From Propionibacteriaceae bacterium AM104-82 (GTDB lineage: Bacteria; Actinomycetota; Actinomycetes; Propionibacteriales; Propionibacteriaceae): 64,000 bases of DNA. Numbering within the stretch: the first letter of the stretch is position 1; every line of letters starts with the position of its first letter. The translations under genes and the position numbers were made by a program. Of this stretch, positions 40,307 to 48,980 are shown one piece after another. Location of the stretch: positions 1-64,000 of the forward strand of contig JAQDQK010000001.1 in assembly GCA_027658995.1 (NCBI GenBank). Reading direction: 5' to 3'. The notes beneath the pieces are model-generated. The model was not told the origin of the DNA. It did not search any database and saw only the letters and a list, made by a program, of their open reading frames with translations.

Positions 40307-42877
40307 TCAGACTGCGGTCTCGTCGTTGACGGCGACGACGGTGTCGTAGAGGCCGTAGCGGCGCAGGCCCTTGTGGGACTCGATGCCGGTGTAGGACAAG
40401 GAGGAGTCCTCGTAGCGGCGGAAGGCGAAGACGGCCTGGTTCATATGGGTGGCGTTAAAGACGCCGAGATTCACGAGGAGGTGGAAGTCCTCGACGGTCA
40501 GTCCGGTGACGGTGCGGAACAAGCCGGGTTCGAGCTTGGTGATGACGTCGGTAAGAGTGTTCTCACGGAAGTCGGTCAGGTACATGAACGCTGGGATGCG
40601 GGTGGCGAACTTGACTAGCTTCTCCTGAATCTGCTTTCGCTTGGACTTGTACTCCTTCTCCTCCGCTGTAAGCTCCTTTTTCTCCGCCGGGGTGATGTCG
40701 TCGCCCTTCTCCTTCTTAGCCTTCTTCACGGCGTCGCTCTTGTTCACGACGGTCTCGAAGATGTCGTTGCCGAGTGCGCGGAAGCCTTCGATGTTCATGA
40801 CGGCGCTGAGGGCGTCGGGGTTGTTCATGATCTTGCGCAGGGTGTCGTTGTCGACGTTGACGAGGATCGCGGACTCCCACTTGCGGGCCAGGAGGGTTGC
40901 GGAGGTGCCCGACATGGCGATGTCGAGAATGCCGCCGGCATCGACCTGGGTCATGTTCGACCCGTCGTAGGCCAAGACGGGCAGGAACTTCACGAGTTCC
41001 TCGACGGCCTGCTCCGGGTTCGGCGTCTCTGGTGACAGACCGGCACCGTAGTCGGCGATCTGACGTAGCGCCCGGGTCGGCGCGAAGTCGAACACGAAGC
41101 ACGCCGGCTTGAGTACGGCCTCGGCGCTCGGGTTGTCTCCGTCGGGATTCTTGATCGACCACGGTGACTGCACGCGGAACGCTGCCTGGAAATAGGTCTC
41201 GGGCGAGTTGAGGTTGCGCAGCATCAGGATCGAGGACCACTGTTTGACGGTGACGCCTGTAGTGAGCTTGCCGCAGGACAGGGTGATCGTCTTCGTGTCG
41301 TGGCCGTCGCCGATCGCCGCCCGTACCGGTGGAAGGGCATCCAGCCCGATGCCCGCGCCGGCACCCGCGACGACAAGGACCTGGTAGTCGTGCCAGAACA
41401 CGTTCTGCTTCTCCGCGAGCAGGTTCGCCATCGCCTGGCACGCCGCAACGTTGGGCAGGAACCAGAACGAGTGCTGGAGGTACGGCAGGAGTCGGACATC
41501 GGAGTACGGGAACGGCGGACGGGTGCCCATCCGCATCGCGTCGACCTGCGTGGGCAGGTGAGCACCGCGGATGAGATCGAGCCACTTCTGCACGTCGGTC
41601 TTGTGCGTGAACTCGGCATCCTTGCCGGTGCCCTTCGCCTCGAAGAACTCGTTGAGGTCGAACTCGTCGAACTCTCCCTGATTCGCGACGGCGATGAGCT
41701 CGTCGGGCATCTGGTAGGTGAACAGACGCATCTCCGGGAGTGCCCCGTATGGGTTCCAGGCGTTCGGGTACCCGACGGCGTACTCGGCCTTGGCACGCTG
41801 CTCGTCGGTGTAGGTCCAGTTGAGGATTTGCTCCTCGATGAACTCACCGGTTGCCAGCGCCTTGAACGGTGTTCCCGACAGGTACAGGTAGGCGCGGGTG
41901 GTGATCGGCAGGAAGTCGTCCTCGTCGTTGCCGAGCTCGTCCAGCTCCTCGTCGAAGGCCACGAGGCCGTCGTTGTACTCCGCGGCCAGTTCCTTCTGCT
42001 TGACTTTCTCGTCCTCGCCCTCGAACAGCTCCTTGGCGGACTCTCGCCACGCACCGAAGTGGTATTCATCGAAGATGACGAGGTCCCAGTTGGTGGTGTG
42101 GACCCACTCGTTCTTCGCCTTGATGAGGCCGGTCTTCCGATCTCGCCCGAGCAGGTCCTGGAACGATCCGAAGTAGACCAGTGGCCGAGTCTTGTCCGCC
42201 TCATCTGGGCTGCCCCCGGTGGCCGAGGAGAGGTACTGCCAGCCGTCGAAGTCGGCGTGAGACTCCAGGTCGGTCTGCCAGGCGTCCTCCACTGCGGGCT
42301 TGAAGGTGACCACGAGGATGCGTTTGGCGCCGAGCCGCTTCGCGAGTTGGTAGGAGGCGAAGGTCTTCCCGAAGCGCATCTTGGCGTTCCACAGGAACCG
42401 TGGCACCGCGTGAGAGTCCTCGGCCCAGATGGACTTGTAGTAGCCCTCGGCCTTGTCCACGGCGCTGGCTTGCTCCGGGCGCATCGGAAACTTCTCATGA
42501 TGGGTTCCACTGAGCTTCACGCCTGTGCGAAGCTCAGTGATCGCCGTGCGCACATCGTCTGGGGTGCACCACATCCACTCTCGCGCTGAGCCGAAGATCG
42601 GGTTCTCGAAGCCCTTGTCGATCAGCCGTTGGCGCACATCTGAGTCGCGAAACACCGTCCCGTCGCCTCGTTCGGCGAGCTCATCAACGTGCAGCGTGTA
42701 TGCCTGCTGCATCTGCCCCTGAGACTCGCGGATGCGCGCGTTCACATCCGCCTTCGTCGTCTGGCCCACCTTGAGAAGCCCCGCGTAGCCGACTGGTGGA
42801 TCGTTCGGCGACCATGCGTAGATTCGCAGTCGCGCCCCGGGCTTCTTGGGGAGGAGTTCGTCAATCTCCCGCTTCAC
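40307..42877 (-). CDS. GIY-YIG-like/SF2 helicase restriction subunit
   Basis: 856 aa. The first ~80 residues (LRIYAWSPNDPPVGYAGLLK, then VGQTTKADVNARIRES) resemble the GIY-YIG/T5orf172 nuclease fold. A Res-type SF2 helicase follows: Walker A region WNAKMRFGKTFASYQLAKRL, motif II VIFDEYHFG, motif III YLSGTPF, and a motif VI-like region YFQAAFRVQSPW. A Lys/Glu-rich helix lies near residue 730. It is the last gene of a four-gene operon and overlaps the methylase gene by ATGA. The likely role is ATP-driven restriction of unmodified DNA. The exact system type is not one I can name. Confidence 0.82.
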   Translation of the reverse strand: MKREIDELLPKKPGARLRIYAWSPNDPPVGYAGLLKVGQTTKADVNARIRESQGQMQQAYTLHVDELAERGDGTVFRDSDVRQRLIDKGFENPIFGSAREWMWCTPDDVRTAITELRTGVKLSGTHHEKFPMRPEQASAVDKAEGYYKSIWAEDSHAVPRFLWNAKMRFGKTFASYQLAKRLGAKRILVVTFKPAVEDAWQTDLESHADFDGWQYLSSATGGSPDEADKTRPLVYFGSFQDLLGRDRKTGLIKAKNEWVHTTNWDLVIFDEYHFGAWRESAKELFEGEDEKVKQKELAAEYNDGLVAFDEELDELGNDEDDFLPITTRAYLYLSGTPFKALATGEFIEEQILNWTYTDEQRAKAEYAVGYPNAWNPYGALPEMRLFTYQMPDELIAVANQGEFDEFDLNEFFEAKGTGKDAEFTHKTDVQKWLDLIRGAHLPTQVDAMRMGTRPPFPYSDVRLLPYLQHSFWFLPNVAACQAMANLLAEKQNVFWHDYQVLVVAGAGAGIGLDALPPVRAAIGDGHDTKTITLSCGKLTTGVTVKQWSSILMLRNLNSPETYFQAAFRVQSPWSIKNPDGDNPSAEAVLKPACFVFDFAPTRALRQIADYGAGLSPETPNPEQAVEELVKFLPVLAYDGSNMTQVDAGGILDIAMSGTSATLLARKWESAILVNVDNDTLRKIMNNPDALSAVMNIEGFRALGNDIFETVVNKSDAVKKAKKEKGDDITPAEKKELTAEEKEYKSKRKQIQEKLVKFATRIPAFMYLTDFRENTLTDVITKLEPGLFRTVTGLTVEDFHLLVNLGVFNATHMNQAVFAFRRYEDSSLSYTGIESHKGLRRYGLYDTVVAVNDETAV

Positions 42878-44541
42878 TCGTCCGCCTCCATCGGGCGAAC
42901 GATCCGCTCGACGAAGTCGATCTCGTCTTCCGAGAGTCCGTACTTCTCGTAAAGATCATGATCGTTCCAGTCTCGCGTCCAATCCTGGGTCGGAACGAAG
43001 GCATAGACCTTCCGCGTGGTGTCTTGCGAGGGCTTGTGAAGGAGGATGAGAAAGCGCGTCAGACGGCAGCGGAGGTACGACAGCGCGCTCTCCGCCTCTC
43101 CTCGTGTATCGAAGGTTCCGATGCAGAGGTACGTCTCGGAGGAGATGCTCCCGCTCTCGCCAAGGAAGGGAGTGCTGATGATCCGATGGGGATAGGTGTC
43201 CTTATTTCCCGTGCCGGGCGCGGCGCGGCCAACGTAAACCTTCCAGCCATCGATGAGGTGAGCGCCCGAAGGGATCGATGCTCGGTCCACATACCCAGTC
43301 CCACCGTTCTGGTAGATGAGCACGTCGCCAGGCGCCTTTGACGCTCTGCCCTTGAACGTGGTCTCAAATCCAAAGGGCTTACGGGAGCTGACCAGCCTTT
43401 CGAAGCGCTTGCTCTCCGGCAGTGCCAGCGAGTGCTCCTGCCCGGTCTCGACGGCAATCACCTTGCGCAAGATTGACAGAGCCTCGTTGAACCGGATGAA
43501 GACATCCGCGCCTGGTTCGAGCAAAGAGCGAGTGGCCGTGGTCGTCGGCCAATCCTTGAAGTGGGTGGTGACCTCGCAGAGTCCGGGGTGGTCGCGATCC
43601 CAGAGGAAGTAGCACACCCCGCCCTTTAGTCCGACGCCTGGGAACACGTCCGAAGCGCTCAGGTAATCGTTGATTGCCCGCACGCGGCTGTCGGTCAGCA
43701 TTGACTCCCTGAACTCATCGAGGCCTTTTCCTCCCGCAAACCAACGCGAGGGAACGATCATGGACAAGAAACGCGGGTCGAGTTTCTTGGCCTGCTCTAC
43801 GAAGAGTTGATAGATCGGGGCGGCGCTGGTCCCATGACCGCCGTCGCTGAGCTGGTAGGGCGGGTTGCCGATGATGACGTCGAACTGCATGGTGTCTCCG
43901 AACAGCTCCGCGATGCGGGCTTTGATGTCGTCGGTGTGGATGAAGGCGTAGGCGTGAGTCTCAAGGTCGTCACCACGGGCGTAGTCATCCTCGCCTGCGC
44001 CGCAGTAGATGCACTTGCGGTTGGTATAGACGGCGACTTCCTCGCTGGTCAGTGGATCAGCACGGAACTCCCGCTTCCCGCCGCCCCAGGTGTGCTCGGT
44101 GCGCTCGAACCAGATGTTGCCGTCCTCGGTCGTGAATGACCTAGCGATCGAGTGCGGGCCGTTGGCGAACTTCGAGCAGTAGACGCTCCGGCGCGCGAGC
44201 AGCGCCGTGAGCTGGGTGATCCCGATGCCGAACACTTGGTGGGTGAGGATGTGATCGACGCGTTCGGTGAGGTCGGGGATCGTCAGGATCAGGCCGTCGG
44301 TGAGTCGGCGCACGATCTCGCGGAGGAACACACCAGACTTGGTGAACGGATCGAGGAACGTGACATCGGGGTTGGCCCAGATGTCGGCGCCGTCGTTGGC
44401 GTCTGCCCACGCGGCGGCAAGCGTGTCGAGCATCTGGTTCGCGAACTCCGGCGGGGTGAAGACCTCATCGTTGGAGAGGTTCGCGATGCAGGTCAAGACA
44501 TCCGGGTTGTGCCCTCGGAGAGTCAAAGGTGCAAGGGTCAC
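42874..44541 (-). CDS. Eco57I-like N6-adenine DNA methylase
   Basis: 555 aa. Motif I-like TFLDPFTKSGVFLREI and motif IV DVIIGNPPYQLSDGG define a gamma-type N6-adenine methylase. A CxxC (RKCIYCGAG) sits between them. The C-terminal ~230 residues (from GRASKAPGDVLIYQNGGTG) probably recognise the target sequence. It overlaps both neighbours by ATGA. Together with the smaller methylase gene upstream it gives a two-part modification enzyme. Confidence 0.85.
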   Translation of the reverse strand: MTLAPLTLRGHNPDVLTCIANLSNDEVFTPPEFANQMLDTLAAAWADANDGADIWANPDVTFLDPFTKSGVFLREIVRRLTDGLILTIPDLTERVDHILTHQVFGIGITQLTALLARRSVYCSKFANGPHSIARSFTTEDGNIWFERTEHTWGGGKREFRADPLTSEEVAVYTNRKCIYCGAGEDDYARGDDLETHAYAFIHTDDIKARIAELFGDTMQFDVIIGNPPYQLSDGGHGTSAAPIYQLFVEQAKKLDPRFLSMIVPSRWFAGGKGLDEFRESMLTDSRVRAINDYLSASDVFPGVGLKGGVCYFLWDRDHPGLCEVTTHFKDWPTTTATRSLLEPGADVFIRFNEALSILRKVIAVETGQEHSLALPESKRFERLVSSRKPFGFETTFKGRASKAPGDVLIYQNGGTGYVDRASIPSGAHLIDGWKVYVGRAAPGTGNKDTYPHRIISTPFLGESGSISSETYLCIGTFDTRGEAESALSYLRCRLTRFLILLHKPSQDTTRKVYAFVPTQDWTRDWNDHDLYEKYGLSEDEIDFVERIVRPMEADE

Positions 44542-45182
44542 GCGGCGGCCTCGGCGATCTGAATGACGGTCATCGTCGGGTAAGTCTGCGCGGGGACGAA
44601 CAGGTCCTCGTCATCGAGCTCGCCGAATAGGGTTCCCTCGTACGAGGCGCGCTGAGTGAGGTCGTCGTAGCGAAAGTCGCGCCTCTGGAACTTGCCTTTG
44701 CCGAGGTAGCCCCACTCAGGAAAGGTGATCGGCTGGCCGCTTGGCACGGTCATGGTCAAGGCATCGCCCTGGACGATGTTCACGGTGAGAACCGCGCGGG
44801 CCGCTCGTGCCCACTGGTCATCGTTGCCGATACCCAAGAACGTGTTGAACACCTCGGCGAGATTGTGACGGCACTCTTCGGCGTTGTCTGCGAGAAGTTC
44901 GATACCGTAGGTGCACATGAGCGCGAACAATGCGTAGTGGCGCTTCTCGAACTCGCTCTTGCCGTGCCGAAGCTCGACCGTGGCGAGCTTGCGAGCCAGG
45001 ACGGGGATGAGGAAGTTGCCCGAGCCGCAGGCGGGTTCGAGTACGCGGGAGTCGATCCGCTCAGACTCGTGCTTAACGAGGTCGAGCATGTCCTCGACCA
45101 TCCACGCCGGCGTGAACACCTCGCCGTGGTCCGCAACGCGTTGCTTGGACTTCACCAAGCGCTGGGCGTCTTTCAGGTTCAT
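44538..45182 (-). CDS. N6-adenine methylase, small subunit with motif I
   Basis: 214 aa. SAM-binding motif I is clear (RVLEPACGSGNFLIPVLARK), preceded by HGEVFTPAWMVEDMLDLV as in HsdM-like enzymes. The catalytic NPPY/F motif is not present; the NPPY of the operon is in the next gene. It may therefore work only as a partner, or it could be a diverged relic of a duplicated methylase. ATGA overlaps link it to both neighbours. Confidence 0.8.
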   Translation of the reverse strand: MNLKDAQRLVKSKQRVADHGEVFTPAWMVEDMLDLVKHESERIDSRVLEPACGSGNFLIPVLARKLATVELRHGKSEFEKRHYALFALMCTYGIELLADNAEECRHNLAEVFNTFLGIGNDDQWARAARAVLTVNIVQGDALTMTVPSGQPITFPEWGYLGKGKFQRRDFRYDDLTQRASYEGTLFGELDDEDLFVPAQTYPTMTVIQIAEAAA

Positions 45183-45439
45183 CTTCCCCCCTCCCGGTGC
45201 TCGTCGTTGTCATGAGCGTAGGAGCGTCCACCGACACCGGGATGGGCTACGTGGAGCTCTTGGTCACTGGCCGCCGCACCCGCGCGCACCCAGTCGTCTA
45301 TCTCGCTGGCTTGGAACTTCCAGAGGCGTCCGACCTTGTGGGCGGGCATGGCCTTCTCGGCGATCCAGGTGTAGACGGTGTCTTTGGTGACCCCGAGGTG
45401 GGCGGCGATGTCGTCTGCGGACAGCCACGGCTCAGCCAC
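45179..45439 (-). CDS. Excisionase-type HTH DNA-binding protein
   Basis: 86 aa. The first 55 residues form an HTH_17/excisionase fold (LSADDIAAHLGVTKDTVYTW, then IAEKAMPAHKVGRLWKFQAS, then EIDDWVRAG). The tail is polar and His-rich. The start is a GTG with GGAGGACC upstream. It is the first gene of the restriction-like operon and overlaps the methylase start (ATGA). It could control the operon or help the complex bind DNA; similar small HTH proteins head some restriction loci. Confidence 0.82.
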   Translation of the reverse strand: MAEPWLSADDIAAHLGVTKDTVYTWIAEKAMPAHKVGRLWKFQASEIDDWVRAGAAASDQELHVAHPGVGGRSYAHDNDEHREGGR

Positions 45440-45574
45440 GTTGGTCCTCCCTCGCTCAATGGCCCAGGCAGGCCAACACCCACGATGATACCGGCTGAGG
45501 TACGGCTTGAGTTGGGTTTCTCCGGGCGTGGCCGAACGAGACGGGTTTCGAGAGTGGCCGCTGCGTTCTGCCGA

Positions 45575-46711
45575 TCAGCGTGGGATGCGCACCTTGAGCC
45601 AGGCGGTCACCGTGTTCCGCCAGCGGTCCAGATCGCTGTTCCAGCAGAGGGTGTGGCCGGCATCGAAGGTCTCAAGCTCAACGAGGTCCGGGCGAGCGTC
45701 TCGGAGTGCTTGTGAGAGCCGGATCGGCACGGAGTCGTCTCGGGTGCCGTGGAGGATCAGGGTCGGCGTGTTGAGCTCTACGGCTCGGGATGTCCAGTCG
45801 AAGGTGGGAAGTGGGATGCGTCCTGGCAGGCCGACTGTGCGTGCCAGTGGGTCGAGGGTGAGCCACGGGATCGCGAGGTGCCCGGCTGCTGCAGGCCATC
45901 CGCTGCGGGCGCAGTTGGACTTGATGACTTCGGTCCAGTTGAGGACTGGGGAGTCGAGTACGAGCGCGGCGATCAGTCCCGGATGTCGCGGGTGGTCGGC
46001 GAGCTGGAGAGCGACAGCGGCACCCATCGACCAGCCGAAGATCACGACCTGTTCGGCTCCTCGTCGGACGGCGTACCCGATGGCCTCGTCAACGTCGCTC
46101 GTCTCTGCGTAGCCGAAGGTCGTCCGGCCGGTGCCAACTCGCGGCCCTTCTGCTGTGTTGCGGTAGCTGACGACGAGGGAGGTGTAGCCGAGTTCGGTTG
46201 CGGCGAGGACGCCGCGGAGGGTGCCGGCGCGGGTGCTGCCGAGGCCGTGGATGTGGATGGCCCAGGTCGCGAGGTCGCCGTCGATGCGCCAGGCCGGGCA
46301 TGGTCCTGCGGGGGTCGTGATGGTGATGTCGCGTGTGTGGAGTCCGGCGTCGGCTGGGGTGGCGTAGTAGATGCCGCTCCAGGAGGCGCAATCGCCGGTC
46401 TTCGGAGTGAAACCCGATGTGGTGCCCGTGATCCTGCGAGCGACGCGGGTGGGTCCTCGATCGACGCTATCTGTGGCGAGCTGCGCCCAGCCGCCGTGCT
46501 CGAACCAGAGATTGTAGATGCCTGGCGCGGCGGCCTGGTCGGTGCGGTCGAGCACGATCAGGTCGCCGTCGTCGGTGTACTCGACGCCTCGAACGGTGAG
46601 GTCGAACATTCGTGGGCCGACGGGTGCGGTGAGCCGCCGCGCGATGGCCCACCCGACCCCGGCAACCGCTGCCGCCGCGGCCCCAGCGCCGAGAGCGATG
46701 CGGCCTATCAC
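45575..46711 (-). CDS. Alpha/beta hydrolase with N-terminal membrane anchor
   Basis: 378 aa. A hydrophobic start (GRIALGAGAAAAAVAGVGWA) looks like a membrane anchor. The hydrolase core has the oxyanion loop HIHGLGSTRAG, nucleophile elbow IFGWSMGAAV, acid HGTRDDSVP, and His in FDAGHTLCW. All triad residues are present. The substrate is unknown; an N-terminal ~130-residue part is not typical and may recognise it. It is the last gene of the operon begun by the XRE gene and overlaps the 7TM gene by ATGA. Confidence 0.83.
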   Translation of the reverse strand: MIGRIALGAGAAAAAVAGVGWAIARRLTAPVGPRMFDLTVRGVEYTDDGDLIVLDRTDQAAAPGIYNLWFEHGGWAQLATDSVDRGPTRVARRITGTTSGFTPKTGDCASWSGIYYATPADAGLHTRDITITTPAGPCPAWRIDGDLATWAIHIHGLGSTRAGTLRGVLAATELGYTSLVVSYRNTAEGPRVGTGRTTFGYAETSDVDEAIGYAVRRGAEQVVIFGWSMGAAVALQLADHPRHPGLIAALVLDSPVLNWTEVIKSNCARSGWPAAAGHLAIPWLTLDPLARTVGLPGRIPLPTFDWTSRAVELNTPTLILHGTRDDSVPIRLSQALRDARPDLVELETFDAGHTLCWNSDLDRWRNTVTAWLKVRIPR

Positions 46712-47718
46712 GACTCCCGCTCCTCGACGTAGGGAACGGGCGAGGTCGTCGCGAGGGCACTGTCGCTTCCGACGAGGTGGCTCTCGGCGCGTTCGAGCAG
46801 GTCGCGGTCGTCGGTGCTGATGTCGAAGGTGATGCGAGGGTCGATCATCGCGTCGCGGATTTCGACGATCACTCGGTGGAGGTGCCCTTCGGGGTCTTCG
46901 CTACTGGCGGCGAGGGGGTCGGCCTGGCTCAGCCCGGGCCGTGCGCGCGTCGCCTGGTGCCAAAGCGACTCCAGCTGCGCTGTGAGGGCGACGGTCTGCC
47001 TCTGCCGGGCGCGGTGCTGAGCGCGACGGACGGCAGGCTGGATCGCGAACCCGGCACAGAGGAACACGAAGGTCAGGACGGAGAGCGGATCGTAGGCGGA
47101 CTGGATAGTGTGCATGAGGTCGAGGTGGCCCGTGGCGTGGGCAACGTCCATGACGATCACGGCGAGGCAGAGCGCGACGCCGAACGCCGACCCCAGGCTC
47201 AACAGTGCCGCGGGGAGGTGCTGGATGCCGGTGTTGTGCCGGTACTGCCTTATGGCGAGGACGAGCATCGCCACGACAATGACGAGGCAGTAGGTGAAGT
47301 TGATGATCGAGTAGACCGCCGCCGCTGGCTGTGCGCCGAGGTCGATCATAAATCGTGTGGTAGTGGTGCCGCGGTCGATGAGCAGGAACGATGCGGTGAT
47401 CGCGAGCAGCGCGACGAGCAGGACGGGGATGCTGACGGCGGCTCGGACGAGCCTGGGCCGGTACTCGCCGGTCTTCATGACGCCGCGGCCGAGGAAGAAC
47501 AGCCCGGTCATCAGGAGCGCGTCCGCGATCAGGGTGGCGAGGTTGGTGCCACCGAGCAGTCGATCGACGGCGCTGTAGGCGGCATCCACGTTGAGCGTCA
47601 TCGCGATGGCGATGGTGAGGGCGGCGTAGGTGATGCTTCGGTCGGTGCGTTTGCGTCGGAAGATGAGCAGGCTCGCCACGAGCGCCCACATGAGCGTTGC
47701 GACGAGCGTCTGGATCAT
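46708..47718 (-). CDS. 7TM membrane protein of the MAB_1171c-like family
   Basis: 336 aa. Seven hydrophobic helices occupy the first ~225 residues, beginning TLVATLMWALVASLLIF. A cytoplasmic tail follows (TAQLESLWHQATRARPGLSQ, then HRVIVEIRDAMIDPR). The layout matches the family called MAB_1171c putative transporter in mycobacteria and related genera. That name is only a guess at function, and the fold could equally be a sensor. It overlaps the ImmA gene and the hydrolase gene by ATGA. Confidence 0.72.
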   Translation of the reverse strand: MIQTLVATLMWALVASLLIFRRKRTDRSITYAALTIAIAMTLNVDAAYSAVDRLLGGTNLATLIADALLMTGLFFLGRGVMKTGEYRPRLVRAAVSIPVLLVALLAITASFLLIDRGTTTTRFMIDLGAQPAAAVYSIINFTYCLVIVVAMLVLAIRQYRHNTGIQHLPAALLSLGSAFGVALCLAVIVMDVAHATGHLDLMHTIQSAYDPLSVLTFVFLCAGFAIQPAVRRAQHRARQRQTVALTAQLESLWHQATRARPGLSQADPLAASSEDPEGHLHRVIVEIRDAMIDPRITFDISTDDRDLLERAESHLVGSDSALATTSPVPYVEERES

Positions 47719-48179
47719 CCGAATATCTCCGAGTATCTGGACTCTGCGAACACCGACCCTCGGATGCCGGCGGCGAGCCGGTCGGCGAGGGACTCGGCGG
47801 CGATCTCGGTTTCGCTGTCGAGGTCTTGCCGCCTGAGCAGGCGACCTCTGGTGTACGGCGGGATGTTGGGCAGCAGTACCTCCCCGACTGCACAGCCGTC
47901 GCCTTCGCCGTGGCCAAGGATCATGTGGGCGAGCTCGTGGAGCACGAACTGCTGGCGATGCAGCGCGGAGTCGCTGCGGGCGTGAAGCACGACGTCTTCG
48001 GCATCGGTGGAGAGCCAGAGCGCGCAGAGGCCGTCGTGGGTGTCGAGGTCTGCGAGTTCGACGACGCGGAGCCTACGGTGCCGCCGGTCTTGGACGGTGT
48101 GGAGGAGATCGTCAAGGGCGAAGGTATTGCCGAGCTCAAGGCCCGCGACGGCCGCCGATACGGTCTGTTCGATCTTCAC
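47715..48179 (-). CDS. ImmA/IrrE-family metallopeptidase
   Basis: 154 aa. The zinc motif is HELAHMILGHGEGDG (HExxH) and the helical part includes EIAAESLADRLAAGIR. ImmA/IrrE proteases cut partner repressors of the XRE type to switch on ICE or stress genes. The XRE gene lies 59 bp upstream on the same strand, as in ICEBs1 ImmR/ImmA. The GTG at 48179 is the likely start, with AAGGGG upstream. It overlaps the 7TM gene by ATGA. Confidence 0.83.
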   Translation of the reverse strand: MKIEQTVSAAVAGLELGNTFALDDLLHTVQDRRHRRLRVVELADLDTHDGLCALWLSTDAEDVVLHARSDSALHRQQFVLHELAHMILGHGEGDGCAVGEVLLPNIPPYTRGRLLRRQDLDSETEIAAESLADRLAAGIRGSVFAESRYSEIFG

Positions 48180-48238
48180 GGTTCGCCCCTTCTCTGTAGG
48201 GAGCAGGGACCGGTGGCGGCTCCATCGTGCGGTACCGG

Positions 48239-48670
48239 TCAGTGCTCGGGCATGTGTGTCATTTCCTCGTCCAGGAACTTGGTGATGGCGTGGAGTGCTT
48301 TCGGCGAGATATCGCCGAGGGTGCGGGCAGCGTAGGACTTCACCTTCGCGGCACGCATGGACCGAACCAGGTCGAGCTGCGCAGAGACCTTCTCGGGAGT
48401 GGCAGCACCGTCCTCGCCGAGCAGGAACGCGGCGTCCACGTCGAAGAACTCCGCGAGCCCTTCGAAGACGGCGGGGTCTTGGACGTAGCGGTGGCCGTTG
48501 ACCATGTACGTCCAGCGCGACCGCGACAGGTTGGTGCCTCGTTCTTGGAGGTAGCCGGCGATCTGCGAGTAGGTCGGCTCCGTGCCGGACTCGGCGACGG
48601 CGACATCCATCAGGAGCCGCAGACGTTTGGCGAGGTCTTCGGCCGCAGCCTGGCTCTCGTCTTCGGTCAT
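48239..48670 (-). CDS. XRE-family transcriptional regulator
   Basis: 143 aa. The HTH domain (YSQIAGYLQERGTNLSRSRW, then TYMVNGHRYVQDPAVFEGLA) is followed by EFFDVDAAFLLGED, typical of XRE regulators, and a helical tail that could be the ImmA-sensitive part. GAAGGGG precedes the ATG at 48670. The gene is preceded by the palindrome cluster at 48732-48836, which it probably binds, so it would control both its own operon and the divergent ICE operon. Confidence 0.82.
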   Translation of the reverse strand: MTEDESQAAAEDLAKRLRLLMDVAVAESGTEPTYSQIAGYLQERGTNLSRSRWTYMVNGHRYVQDPAVFEGLAEFFDVDAAFLLGEDGAATPEKVSAQLDLVRSMRAAKVKSYAARTLGDISPKALHAITKFLDEEMTHMPEH

Positions 48671-48731
48671 GACGGTGACCCCCTTCCCTTCGCAACGGGC
48701 AAGGCATCGATGTAGTCCACCCAGAAGGTGG

Positions 48732-48836
48732 TTGTGCATGCTCAACCGTACTCGTTGAGCATGCACAAATCAAGGCTTGCGCATGCTCAACGGTCAGTGC
48801 TAGAACAGGACTCCGGGGCATTTTGAGCATGCTCAA
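48732..48836. promoter_or_regulatory. Cluster of TTGAGCATGC palindromic operators
   Basis: Three sites share the half-site GCATGCTCAA: an inverted repeat TTGTGCATGCTCAAC-7-GTTGAGCATGCACAA (48732-48768), a single copy TTGCGCATGCTCAA (48777-48790), and a perfect palindrome TTGAGCATGCTCAA (48823-48836). They lie between the XRE gene (minus) and the ardC gene (plus), so one protein could control both. Confidence 0.8.
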
Positions 48837-48980
48837 TGTTGCGTCCCGGTCTCGGCTCGGGCTGCCTCAAGGAGGTGAACGATGTCCAGCTCACGGTCTG
48901 GGCGCGGGTGTTCGCGCCTACCTGCCAGGTGTACCGCCGCGCGCAGCCGCGTCGCGGCCCGCCGAAGAGGAGGCCGGAGC

